Assembly: GCA_040882605.1 (NCBI GenBank)
Contig: JBBEAY010000061.1
Location: 16,834-80,833 of the forward strand
Length of the DNA: 64,000 bases
Source of the DNA: JAOUEA01 sp040882605
GTDB lineage: Bacteria > Actinomycetota > UBA4738 > HRBIN12
Reading direction: 5' to 3'
The notes below the pieces were generated by a model. It had not been told where the DNA came from. It saw only the letters and a program-made list of their open reading frames with translations, and made no database searches. Both the position numbers and the translations under genes were made by a program. Shown one piece after another: positions 16,782-24,787 of the stretch. Within the stretch, counting starts at the first letter, position 1, and every line of letters begins with the position of its first letter.

Positions 16782-17507
16782 TTAGCCGATCATCCAGGTG
16801 ACCGTGATCGTGACGCTCGTGTCGAGCTCGTCGGGCGCCACGACCGAGAGATCGGCGCTCGCCACGCTGAAGGCCGCGGCCCGGTAGGCCTCGTCGTACA
16901 CCGGGCGGGCGGCGCCCTCTTCCACGATGCGCTCGACGCCCGTGACCGTCGCTCCTGCGGCGCCCGCCATGGCGTCGGCCTTGACGCGCGCGCCGTCGAC
17001 AGCTTGCTCGAGCGCCTGCGTGCGGGCGCGCGCTGGGTCGGACACCTCGAAGCGAACGTTGCGAACGCTTGTCGCGCCTGCACCGACCGCCGCTTCGATC
17101 ACCGGACCGACCCGATCAAGATCGCGCACAGTAACCGAGAGCGTCGAGTCGGCGACGAAGACGGTTCGTTCCTGCGGGGTCTTGCGGTCGACCGTGCGGC
17201 GGTACACGTCGAGCTGCTCGGTCTGCACGTCGTCGGCTGCGATACCGGCTCGCTCGAGCGCGGCAAGCACGTCGTCGGTGACCTTGCCGTTCTGGGCGAG
17301 GGCGTCGGTGCTGTCCTCGGCCTCGGTCTCGATGCCGAGCTGCAGCGTCGCCTGATCGGGCTGGCTTCCGACCGTTGCCGTCGAGGTGACGGTTATCGTG
17401 CGGCGCGCCCCCTCGACGCTTGTGTCCTGCGCCATCGCGCGCGCGCCGATCGCCAGCACCACCACGGCGACCACCACGAGTGCGACCGTCCATGTCTTCC
17501 TGTTCAT
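16782..17507 (-). CDS. SIMPL (DUF541) domain exported protein
   Basis: A 241-residue protein with an N-terminal signal or anchor (WTVALVVVAVVVLAIGARAMA) followed by one SIMPL domain running from RRTITVTSTATVGSQPDQATL to the final beta strand TSVTITVTWMIG. SIMPL proteins are cell-envelope proteins of poorly defined function; some protect against oxidative stress. The start is fixed by a strong ribosome-binding site, GGAGGAG, 5 nt before the ATG at 17507, although the frame is open further upstream. It is one of the few genes here with a clear Shine-Dalgarno sequence. Confidence 0.9.
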   Translation of the reverse strand: MNRKTWTVALVVVAVVVLAIGARAMAQDTSVEGARRTITVTSTATVGSQPDQATLQLGIETEAEDSTDALAQNGKVTDDVLAALERAGIAADDVQTEQLDVYRRTVDRKTPQERTVFVADSTLSVTVRDLDRVGPVIEAAVGAGATSVRNVRFEVSDPARARTQALEQAVDGARVKADAMAGAAGATVTGVERIVEEGAARPVYDEAYRAAAFSVASADLSVVAPDELDTSVTITVTWMIG

Positions 17508-17612
17508 AGCTCCTCCTTCAGGCAGATGGCCGGAAACGGCCCGCTGAGACATGCCGCCTACCGTGAGATCCGTGACTGATGCCCGTCACGAGCGACCCGT
17601 AGGATGCGAGCG

Positions 17613-17687
17613 GGGCCCGTAGCTCAGCCCGGTTAGAGCAGGGGGCTTTTAACCCTCGTGTCGCAGGTTCGAATCCTGCCGGGCCCA
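17613..17687 (+). tRNA. tRNA-Lys (anticodon TTT)
   Basis: A complete cloverleaf can be folded by eye: acceptor GGGCCCG/CGGGCCC, D stem GCTC/GAGC, anticodon stem GGGGG/CCCTC with loop CTTTTAA (anticodon TTT), a five-base variable loop and T arm GCAGG-TTCGAAT-CCTGC, discriminator A. CC but not the full CCA follows in the DNA, so the tail is at least partly added after transcription. It reads AAA and AAG lysine codons. Confidence 0.95.
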
Positions 17688-17693
17688 CCGTGT

Positions 17694-17709
17694 GATGTCT
17701 CGAGACATC
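17694..17709. repeat. Perfect 16-bp palindrome just after tRNA-Lys
   Basis: GATGTCTCGAGACATC is its own reverse complement and begins 7 nt after the tRNA. The motif GATGTCYCGAGACA also occurs in the IS481-type end at 22779-22792, so this may be a leftover transposon end; a dimeric regulator site is the alternative. Confidence 0.55.
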
Positions 17710-17750
17710 GTGCCGGTATGTGTTCGGGCCGTGTGGCGTCTGCCCTTCAT

Positions 17751-17786
17751 GAGTCACCTCCTGCCCCTTCGGGGCAGTCGTGACTC
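17751..17786. repeat. Nested hairpin upstream of the PAS kinase
   Basis: GAGTCAC...GTGACTC arms enclose a second perfect stem, CTGCCCC-TTC-GGGGCAG. There is no T-run after either arm. It may end the tRNA-Lys transcript in a non-canonical way, or regulate the kinase gene that begins about 97 nt downstream. Confidence 0.6.
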
Positions 17787-17882
17787 TCATATGTGGACCG
17801 GTTGACGGGAGCAGACCAAACCTTTCAGCACCCTCCGGGACGTGCCGATAGTCATGACGTCCCCTTGAAGACATGAGATGGC

Positions 17883-20624
17883 GTGAGACGAACGCAGAAC
17901 CTTGAGCTGGGCACGATCGACGAGGTCTCGGACCGGATCGACGGCCGGGATCTCCCGTGGCTGCTCGACCTCGTCCAGAACCTGGACGTCATCGTGTGGG
18001 AGGCCGATCCCGCCACCTTGCGGTTCACCTTCGTGAGCGAGCGGGCGGAGGACATCCTCGGCTACCCCGTGGACCAGTGGCTCTCCGAGGCCGACTTCTG
18101 GGTCAACCTCCTGCATCCCGAGGATCGGGAACGGACCGTTTCGATCTGCCGGGCCGCGACCGAGCGAGGCGAGGACCACACCTTCGAGTATCGAGCGATC
18201 CGGGCCGACGGCTCCATCGTCTGGCTCCGGGACATCGTGCGGGTCAGCCGCGACGCTGCCGGGAGACCGAGGCGGCTGCGCGGGGTGATGGTCGACATCA
18301 CCGAAGCGAAGCGCACGCAGGAGCAACGCCGGCGCAGCGAGGAGATGCTGCAGGCGCTCCTGGGAGCGGCACCTGACGCTGTCGTGATGGTGAAGACCGA
18401 TGGTCTCATCGCGCTGGTCAATACCGCGACTCAGGAGCTGTTCGGCTACACCGCAGATGAGCTGATCGGCGCTCCATTGGAGATCCTGGTGCCCGACCGG
18501 GCCCGAGAGGGGCATGCCGCACATCGAGAGGGCTACTTCTCGCACCCACGAACGCGGGCCATGAGCGCCGGCCTCGAGATCCACGGCCGCCGAAAGGACG
18601 GGACGGAGTTTCCCGCGGATATCGCCCTTGGTTACGTGGAGCATGAAGGGGAGATGCTCACCGTCGGCTCGATCCGGGACACCACGGAGCAGAACCGAAG
18701 GCAGGAGGCGCTCCTCCGGGCCGAAGAGCGATACCGGAGCATCTTCGAGAACTCCGTCGAGGGGATTTTCCAGACCACCTGCGACGGCGGGTACCTGGCG
18801 GCCAACCCGGCGCTTGCTCGGATGCTGGGCTATGCCTCGCCCGAGGAGCTCATGGCCCGCGTGACGGACGTGAGCACGCTCTACGTTGAGCCCGGGGGAC
18901 GAGAGGAGTTCGCCCGCGACATGGGGGAACACGGGGCCATCAGCGAGTACGACTACCAGGTCTACCGCAAGGACGGCAGCACGATCTGGGTCTCGGAGAA
19001 GGTCCGGGCCCTCCGTGACCCGGACGGCGGCGTGGTGGGGTTCGAGGGGACGACGTTGGACATCACCGAGCGCAGGCGGACGGAACAGGAACTCCGGGAT
19101 TCGGAGGCGAGGTACCGGCGCCTGTTCGAGAACAACCCCCACCCGATGTGGGTCTTCGAGGTCGAAACGCTCGCCTTCGTCGCCGTGAACGATGCTGCCG
19201 TCGAGAGCTACGGCTATTCCCGGGACGAGTTCCTCTCGATGACGATCAAGGACATCCGTCCTGCCGAGGATGTCCCCACCCTCCTCGACCACGTTTCGAA
19301 CACCCAGACGAATGACCGCGAGGAGATCTTGCGGCACCGGAAGAAGGACGGGACCGTCATCGATGTGGAGATCGCGTCGCACGCCGTCACCTTCGCGGGC
19401 AAGCAGGCCAGGCTGGTCATGGCGAACGACGTCACCAAGCGCGTGCTGGCGGAGAGGCAGCTCCGTGAGGCCGAGGCCAGGTATCGGGCGCTGGTGGAGC
19501 AGATGCCGGCCGTGACGTACATCGATCACGTCGACCTGGCACCTCCGGAGAGCATGTACATGAGTCCGCAGGTGGAGGCCATGCTGGGCCACACCTCCGA
19601 GGAGTTCATCGCCGACCCCGCACTCTGGGAGCGTCTCCTGCATCCGCACGATCGAGACCGCGTGCTGGCCGAGGACGCCAGCCACTACGCGACCGGCGAT
19701 CCCCTCGACCATGAGTACCGGATAATCGCACGGGACGGGCGTGTGGTCTGGGTCCGTGACCTGGCCACGGTGGTGCGGGACGAGGATGGGCGCCCGACGA
19801 TCTCTCAGGGGGTCGTGTTCGACGTCACGGAGCAGAAGGTTGGCGAACAGGCGCTCCGGGACGACCAGCGGCGGGAGCGCCAGTCGGCGAAGCGGTTGCG
19901 CGTCCTCGACGACATGAAGAACACGTTCCTCGCTGCGGTCTCCCACGAACTGCGGACCCCGCTCACGTCGATCCTGGGGATATCGCTCACGCTCGAGAGG
20001 CAGGACGTCCTGCCGGTCGAGGATCGCGTGTACATGCTGAGGAGCCTGGTGGTCAACGCGCGCAAGCTCGACCGGCTGCTCAAGGATCTGCTCGACGTCG
20101 ACCGGCTGTCGCGCGGGATCGTCGAGCCCAATCGACGCAACACAGACGTCGGCGCCCTCGCGCGGCGAACGGTCGAGAGCCTCGATACGCCGGCGGATCG
20201 CCCGATCACGGTGCTCACAGAGCCCACCGTCGCAGAGGTCGACCCTGCGAAGATCGAGCGGATCATCGAGAACCTCCTGGCGAACGCCGCGAGGTACACG
20301 GGGATCGAGAACGAGATCTGGCTCCGGGTGCAGCCGAGAGACGGAGGCGTGCTGATCGTCGTCGAGGACGACGGGCCGGGGGTCCCGGCCGACCTTCGCG
20401 AGGTCATCTTCGAGCCGTTCCGGCAGGGACCGGCGGCGTCGAAATCGTCCCCCGGAACGGGGATCGGGCTCTCGCTCGTCGCGCGGTTCGCCGAGCTGCA
20501 CGGGGGGCGCGCCTGGGTCGAGGAGCGAGACGGCGGCGGCGCATCCTTCCACGTCTTCTTGCCGTCGGGACTGGCGGCCGACGGCGCGCAGGCCGAACCG
20601 GCGACCGAGAGACGGGCGACATGA
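17883..20624 (+). CDS. Multi-PAS sensor histidine kinase
   Basis: A 913-residue, apparently soluble hybrid-free histidine kinase. Five PAS/PAC units can be counted (about residues 25-145, 155-270, 280-400, 410-525, 535-650), each ending in a D-I-T-E-like PAC linker. HisKA follows with the phospho-accepting His in AAVSHELRTPLTSILG (about 686), then HATPase boxes IIENLLANAARYTG (N box), VEDDGPGVP (G1) and PGTGIGLSLVARFAELHGG (G2). No membrane segment is seen, so it would sense a cytoplasmic ligand, redox or light cue through bound cofactors. No response regulator lies nearby, making it an orphan. The GTG start is uncertain. Confidence 0.9.
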   Translation: MRRTQNLELGTIDEVSDRIDGRDLPWLLDLVQNLDVIVWEADPATLRFTFVSERAEDILGYPVDQWLSEADFWVNLLHPEDRERTVSICRAATERGEDHTFEYRAIRADGSIVWLRDIVRVSRDAAGRPRRLRGVMVDITEAKRTQEQRRRSEEMLQALLGAAPDAVVMVKTDGLIALVNTATQELFGYTADELIGAPLEILVPDRAREGHAAHREGYFSHPRTRAMSAGLEIHGRRKDGTEFPADIALGYVEHEGEMLTVGSIRDTTEQNRRQEALLRAEERYRSIFENSVEGIFQTTCDGGYLAANPALARMLGYASPEELMARVTDVSTLYVEPGGREEFARDMGEHGAISEYDYQVYRKDGSTIWVSEKVRALRDPDGGVVGFEGTTLDITERRRTEQELRDSEARYRRLFENNPHPMWVFEVETLAFVAVNDAAVESYGYSRDEFLSMTIKDIRPAEDVPTLLDHVSNTQTNDREEILRHRKKDGTVIDVEIASHAVTFAGKQARLVMANDVTKRVLAERQLREAEARYRALVEQMPAVTYIDHVDLAPPESMYMSPQVEAMLGHTSEEFIADPALWERLLHPHDRDRVLAEDASHYATGDPLDHEYRIIARDGRVVWVRDLATVVRDEDGRPTISQGVVFDVTEQKVGEQALRDDQRRERQSAKRLRVLDDMKNTFLAAVSHELRTPLTSILGISLTLERQDVLPVEDRVYMLRSLVVNARKLDRLLKDLLDVDRLSRGIVEPNRRNTDVGALARRTVESLDTPADRPITVLTEPTVAEVDPAKIERIIENLLANAARYTGIENEIWLRVQPRDGGVLIVVEDDGPGVPADLREVIFEPFRQGPAASKSSPGTGIGLSLVARFAELHGGRAWVEERDGGGASFHVFLPSGLAADGAQAEPATERRAT

Positions 20625-20692
20625 CCTTCGAGGTGCTGCACACCCCAGGCACACGCCCGAGCACGTGAGTCTGCTCGTACACGACCGCGCAC
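20621..20692 (+). pseudogene. Relic of an MBL-fold hydrolase start
   Basis: An ATG overlapping the kinase stop (ATGA) opens MTFEVLHTPG, then a single missing base puts it out of frame; restoring it gives HTPEHVSLLVHDR. FEVLHTPGHTPEHVSLLV is a standard metallo-beta-lactamase-fold motif. The rest of the gene is gone. The exact stop/start overlap suggests that an MBL-fold gene once followed the kinase or that the kinase inserted into it. Confidence 0.6.
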
Positions 20693-20829
20693 AAGCCAGC
20701 GCCCGGCCCTTGCTCAAGGTCGTTCGCCGCCGTTCCGATATCACCGAAGCAGGTTTCGAGGTGGACCCCACCGACCTGTTCCGATGATGAGCGGGAGCTG
20801 CGGCTCCCACGAAGACAAGGAGTGTGCTC

Positions 20830-22290
20830 ATGCGAGGGATCATTCGCGGGCCGGCGCTCGCCCTGGCCCTGGTGTTCGCGTTGCCGCTCGGCGGTTCCCC
20901 TGCGGGCGCCGCGACGGCGACGCCCGAGGAGAAGGCGGCGGCCATCGTTGGACCCTCCGTCGTATACATCGAGATGGAGTGGTCCGCCTGGGTGCGGGTC
21001 CCAGGGAGCTCGGATCTGTTCTTCGACGGTTACGTGAACAGTGGTCGAGCCTTCAAGTGGAGCACGCGCTGCAGCGGCTTCGTCGTGAATCCCAACGGTT
21101 ACATCGTGACCGCCGGCCACTGTGTTGACGAAGGCGAGCACGGAGCCAGGGGCATGGCCCTGGAGTTCGCGGTGCAGTGGCTGATCGACAACGGGTGGGC
21201 CAGGCAGCGGGACTTCAACTTCTGGCTGAACGAGGCGCACCTCAGCTGGGGAGTCGAGGGTGAGGAGCGAGACACGCCTGCGGATCTCATCGTCCATGTG
21301 CAGCGTGGCGTGGCGGCCGGAGGCATGAAGACGGGCGAGGTCTTCCCTGCCCGGGTCGTCGAGCACTCGACCATCGTGGACGGTGATGTCGCTCTGCTGA
21401 AGATCGAGGCGTCCGACCTGCCGTCCATCCAGATCGCCACCGATTCGGACATCGCGATCGGAACCAACGTTCTCTCCGTCGGCTACCCGGGATCGAGCGA
21501 CGCCGTGACGGATGCGAGCTACGAGCCCACCTTCAAGGACGGGCAGATCAACTCGAAGAAGACGCGCGAGGGCGGGCTCCTGCCGGTCTACGAGATGAGT
21601 GCCGCGCTCTCCGGTGGGATGAGCGGCGGACCCACGGTCGATCTGTCGGCAAACGTCGTCGGCGTCAATAGCTTCAACATCGTGGGTGAGACGGAGGCCT
21701 TCAACTTCATCACGCCGTCCTCGCTCGTGACGGAGATGCTGGCCCGCAACGGCGTCGAGGCCCAGCTCGGGCCCACCGACGAAGCGTACCGGGCTGGGCT
21801 CACCGCATACTTCTCGGGCGACTATCAGACCGCTGTGGACAAGTTCACGGAGGTGCTGGGCCTGTCGCCGACGCACCAGCAGGCCCAGGAGTTCAAGGTC
21901 CTCGCGACCAAGGAGGCCGCGAACGATCCCCAGTCCGCCGAGCCGAGCGGGTCCGGCGGCGGCTTCCCGATCATCCCAGTGGCGGGAGCGGTGGTGGTAC
22001 TCGTCGTTCTTGCGGCGGGAGCCTTCATGCTCCGCAGCCGACGTCGGCCGGCCGTCGCGGCTGCCCCGGTCGTGCCTCAGCCCGCGGGTTCCGCTGGAGG
22101 TGCCGTGCAGACGCAGGCGCGTCTGACCCAGCAGTCAGACAACGGGGTTGCCACAGCTGCGGCCGCGCAGACCACAGGGGTCATGGTCGCGACCGAGCAG
22201 GGCGGCTCCCACTTCTGCTCGAGCTGCGGCCACGCCGTCGCAGGCGACGTGGCCTTCTGCTCCAACTGCGGGCACCGCATCGACGGCTAG
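20830..22290 (+). CDS. Membrane-anchored trypsin-like serine protease with C-terminal zinc ribbon
   Basis: A 486-residue protein with unusual architecture. A signal peptide (about 30 residues) is followed by a chymotrypsin-fold protease with His in VTAGHCVD (about residue 96), Asp in VDGDVALLKIE (about 185) and Ser in SGGMSGGPT (about 263). A TPR-like segment (YRAGLTAYFSGDYQTAVDKF) precedes one transmembrane helix (about 378-400). The cytoplasmic tail ends in a double-CxxC zinc ribbon, CSSCGHAVAGDVAFCSNCGH. Protease outside and zinc ribbon inside imply signalling or assembly across the membrane. AAGGAG 7 nt before the ATG at 20830 decides the start over a GTG two codons earlier. Confidence 0.88.
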   Translation: MRGIIRGPALALALVFALPLGGSPAGAATATPEEKAAAIVGPSVVYIEMEWSAWVRVPGSSDLFFDGYVNSGRAFKWSTRCSGFVVNPNGYIVTAGHCVDEGEHGARGMALEFAVQWLIDNGWARQRDFNFWLNEAHLSWGVEGEERDTPADLIVHVQRGVAAGGMKTGEVFPARVVEHSTIVDGDVALLKIEASDLPSIQIATDSDIAIGTNVLSVGYPGSSDAVTDASYEPTFKDGQINSKKTREGGLLPVYEMSAALSGGMSGGPTVDLSANVVGVNSFNIVGETEAFNFITPSSLVTEMLARNGVEAQLGPTDEAYRAGLTAYFSGDYQTAVDKFTEVLGLSPTHQQAQEFKVLATKEAANDPQSAEPSGSGGGFPIIPVAGAVVVLVVLAAGAFMLRSRRRPAVAAAPVVPQPAGSAGGAVQTQARLTQQSDNGVATAAAAQTTGVMVATEQGGSHFCSSCGHAVAGDVAFCSNCGHRIDG

Positions 22291-22340
22291 GATCCGCGCG
22301 ATCGAGGGCGCCGGGTCCCATGGGCTCGGTGCCCTTGGCA

Positions 22341-22480
22341 TTGGCTCTCGTGCGAACCGGCTGTAAGCTCCCCATCTCGGTTTCGCTAGGGAGCATGGGG
22401 GTTGCCCGCCGGCCGCGTTGCCGGCCCCGAGGTCAAGGACGACGTGTCGTCCGTCCGGCCGATCACCACCGACGGGTAAG
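22341..22480 (+). ncRNA. Candidate promoter-driven structured RNA (unidentified)
   Basis: TTGGCT (22341-22346), a 17-nt spacer and TAAGCT (22364-22369) form a plausible vegetative promoter. Downstream lie successive hairpins: GCCGGC-CGCGTT-GCCGGC (22408-22425), GGACGAC-GT-GTCGTCC (22437-22452) and CCGTC...GACGG (22451-22475). No coding frame of quality covers it. I do not recognise RNase P, tmRNA, SRP RNA or a known riboswitch. A stem GCTCCC/GGGAGC (22367-22394) overlaps the -10 box and could only form in read-through RNA. Confidence 0.4.
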
Positions 22481-22523
22481 TCGGCACGCGAATGCATTCT
22501 CTGAGGATCGCCCGGAACGGTCC

Positions 22524-22749
22524 CTACCTCACGGACGCTGCCAGCGTGTATGAGCGACTTGTTGCGGTCCGCGCCACACTCCCGCGGGACCGGCGAGAGC
22601 GGGGTGAGAGCCCGGCCTCCCCCTTCGGTGTCGTAGCGACGGACGAGTTCATGGACCTACCGAGGGCTCACGCCGTAGTCACGGACCACCTCGCCCTTCG
22701 CCCGACCTTCGATCCGAACCGCCGTCAGGGCCAGCTGAGCCGCCGACAT
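22524..22749 (-). pseudogene. IS481-type transposase N-terminal relic
   Basis: From an ATG at 22749 with GGAGGTG before it, the frame reads ALTAVRIEGRAKGEVVRDYG then VSPR, followed by an in-frame TAG where the family has tryptophan, and continues VHELVRRYDTEGGGRAL. A frameshift then leads into SRRSRGSVARTATSR. This is the helix-turn-helix start of IS481-family transposases (consensus VxEGRSxxEVARxYGVSxxWVxxLVxRY). The catalytic DDE domain is absent. It faces away from mmuM and ends beside the candidate RNA. Confidence 0.75.
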
Positions 22750-22770
22750 CAGACACCTCCACAGATTAGG

Positions 22771-22812
22771 TGTTCACGATGTCCCGAGACAGGTGTGCAC
22801 CATGTCCTGGAA
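22771..22812. repeat. Probable IS481 terminal inverted-repeat region
   Basis: Two imperfect direct copies of TGTKCACSATGTCCYGRRAC lie side by side, 22 nt outside the relic transposase start. Tandem motifs of this kind are found at the ends of IS481-group elements. Only this end is seen, so the element was truncated by deletion. Confidence 0.55.
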
Positions 22813-22894
22813 CCAGACACTGCCGGACCCACCGAGTGTGGCCCGCCCCCGCACGTTGCGCGCAGGCGGCGGCTCCGGTCTTGTCGCCGGACGT

Positions 22895-22900
22895 TAGCCT
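22895..22900 (+). promoter_or_regulatory. Probable leaderless -10 box of the homocysteine methyltransferase gene
   Basis: TAGCCT followed by 6 nt and the GTG at 22907. Confidence 0.5.
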
Positions 22901-22906
22901 GAGACG

Positions 22907-23872
22907 GTGCGCGACGCCGGGCCGCTGGAACCGTTCCTCGAAGGCGGCGTCTGCGTGCTCGACGGGGGGCTCGCCACCGAGCTGGATCGCCGTGGCGCAG
23001 ATCTGAGCGACGCCCTCTGGTCGGCCAGGGTGCTGCTCGAGTCACCCGAGGCGATCGTCGATGTGCACCGCGCGTACTTCGAGGCCGGCGCCGACGTGGC
23101 GATCACAGCGAGCTATCAGGCGAGCGAGCAGGGGTTCGCCTCTCGCGGCATCGACCGCGAGGGAACGGCGACGCTACTGCGCCGAAGCGTGGAGCTCGCT
23201 CAGGAGGCGCGCGACCACTGGCTCGCGTCACCGACGGCGCAGGCCTGCGCGAGGCCGCGCCCGCTCGTGGCCGCTTCGGTCGGCCCCTACGGCGCCGTGC
23301 TCGCCGACGGCTCCGAGTACCGGGGCGACTACGGCGTCTCGCACCATGCGCTGACCGAGTTCCACCTCGCGCGGCTGGAGCCCCTCGTGCAGGCCGCTCC
23401 CGACCTGCTCGCGATCGAGACGATCCCGTCGGCGATCGAGGCCGAGGCCATCGTCGAGACGCTCGCTCGCCTCGGCGACCCGGTGCCGGCCTGGTGCACG
23501 TTCACCCTTCGAGACGGTGGTCACCTCGCCGACGGCGGGTCGCTCGACGATGCAGTTCAGGCGGCGATCGCTTCCCCATCGATCGTGGCGGTCGGCGTGA
23601 ACTGCTCGCCACCGGCGTCCGCGCTCGAGGCGGTGGCGCGCATCGCGAAGACTGCCTCACTGCCGGTCGTCGCCTATCCGAACCGGGGCGCCGACTGGGA
23701 CGCAGACGCCAAGGCGTGGGCGGGCGGCGCCGACGTCGACATGGCGGGGGTCGCCACCGGACTGGTCGAGGCGGGCGCAACGGTCGTGGGCGGTTGCTGC
23801 GGCACCGGACCCGGCGATGTTCGCGCGATCGCAACCGCGGTCGGCGCGCGGGCTCCGCACGGTCACGGATAG
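22907..23872 (+). CDS. mmuM: Homocysteine S-methyltransferase (MmuM-type)
   Basis: A 321-residue zinc-dependent methyltransferase expected to make methionine from homocysteine using S-methylmethionine or S-adenosylmethionine. Recognition rests on LDGGLATELDRRGADL at the N-terminus, the zinc cysteines in GVNCSPP (about residue 232) and GGCCGTGP (about 301-302), and the substrate loop ETIPSAIEAEA. It starts with GTG and is followed 9 nt later by the glycosylase gene, which has its own TAGGCT box overlapping the end of this gene, so the genes may be transcribed both together and separately. Confidence 0.92.
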   Translation: MRDAGPLEPFLEGGVCVLDGGLATELDRRGADLSDALWSARVLLESPEAIVDVHRAYFEAGADVAITASYQASEQGFASRGIDREGTATLLRRSVELAQEARDHWLASPTAQACARPRPLVAASVGPYGAVLADGSEYRGDYGVSHHALTEFHLARLEPLVQAAPDLLAIETIPSAIEAEAIVETLARLGDPVPAWCTFTLRDGGHLADGGSLDDAVQAAIASPSIVAVGVNCSPPASALEAVARIAKTASLPVVAYPNRGADWDADAKAWAGGADVDMAGVATGLVEAGATVVGGCCGTGPGDVRAIATAVGARAPHGHG

Positions 23873-23875
23873 GCT
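23870..23875 (+). promoter_or_regulatory. Probable leaderless -10 box of the glycosylase gene
   Basis: TAGGCT, whose TAG is the stop codon of mmuM, is followed by 6 nt and GTG at 23882. Confidence 0.45.
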
Positions 23876-23881
23876 TCGTCC

Positions 23882-24787
23882 GTGACGACGACGCTGGAGC
23901 GGACCTTCACGGTCACGGGACCGCTCGACCTGCGTCGCACGATGCTGCCGCTGCAACGGGGAACAGGCGACCCCACGATGCTGATCGGCGACCGTGAGGT
24001 CTGGCGGACGATGCGCACGTCCGACGGTCCGGCCACCTTGCACCTCACGCTCGACCCGGGCCGGCTGCTCGCGGAGGCATGGGGGCCCGGCGCCGACGAC
24101 GCGCTCGAGAGCGCCGCCGGGTGGGCGGGCCTGCTCGATGACGATCGCGGCTTCCGGCCGCAGCATCGAGTGCTGAAGGAGCTGCATCGGCGGCTGCGCG
24201 GGGTGAGGCTCACCAACACCGGCAGACCGACCGAGGCGTTGATCCCCGCGGTGCTCGAGCAGAAGGTGACCGGTCTCGAGGCGCGCCGCGCCTACCGCCG
24301 ACTGGCGCTCGCCCTCGGCGAGCCCGCCCCCGGCCCGATCGAGCTCGTGGCGCCACCCGATCCCGCCGCGGTTGCCGCGATGCCGTCGTTCCGGCTGCAT
24401 CCGTTCGGCGTCGAGCGGCGCAGGGCAGAGCGACTGATCGGCCTCTGCGCACGTGCCCGCGAGATCGATGCGCTCGCCTCGTTGCCGGCGGACCAAGCCC
24501 GCGAACGGCTACAGACCTTCCCCGGCATCGGACCATGGACCGCGGCCGAGGTGGCGCGGCTCGCCCTCGGTGACGCCGACGCCGTGTCGATCGGCGACTT
24601 CCATCTGCCGAACGTCGTGGCGTGGGCGCTGGCGCGCGAACCCCGGGGCGATGACGCGCGCATGCTCGAGTTGCTCGAGCCGTACCAAGGGCACCGAGGC
24701 CGGGTGCAGCGGCTGCTCGAGGCCGGAGGCATCAGGGCGCCGAAGTACGGGCCGAGGTCCGACGTGCGAGCGATCGACCGCATCTGA
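23882..24787 (+). CDS. AlkA-type DNA-3-methyladenine glycosylase (HhH-GPD family)
   Basis: A 301-residue base-excision repair enzyme that removes alkylated bases. It carries the AlkA layout: N-terminal beta domain, then the helical glycosylase with LIPAVLEQKVTGLEARRAYR, hairpin-helix-hairpin LQTFPGIGPWTAAEVARLAL (about residue 215) and the catalytic aspartate in VSIGDFHLPNVVAWAL (about 237). The stop shares one base with the ATG of the exonuclease (TGATG), pointing to a DNA-repair pair. The fused Ada domains found in some AlkA proteins are absent. Confidence 0.9.
   Translation: MTTTLERTFTVTGPLDLRRTMLPLQRGTGDPTMLIGDREVWRTMRTSDGPATLHLTLDPGRLLAEAWGPGADDALESAAGWAGLLDDDRGFRPQHRVLKELHRRLRGVRLTNTGRPTEALIPAVLEQKVTGLEARRAYRRLALALGEPAPGPIELVAPPDPAAVAAMPSFRLHPFGVERRRAERLIGLCARAREIDALASLPADQARERLQTFPGIGPWTAAEVARLALGDADAVSIGDFHLPNVVAWALAREPRGDDARMLELLEPYQGHRGRVQRLLEAGGIRAPKYGPRSDVRAIDRI

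Noticed and set aside
17787..20969. 1060-codon open frame antisense to the PAS kinase
   Set aside because: High GC keeps the antisense frame open; its sequence is Arg/Gly/Asp-rich with no domain, while the plus strand has five PAS domains and a kinase.
22341..22480. SAM, TPP, cobalamin, fluoride, guanidine or c-di-AMP riboswitch upstream of the methyltransferase
   Set aside because: None of the consensus cores I know can be found, and mmuM appears to have its own leaderless promoter further downstream.
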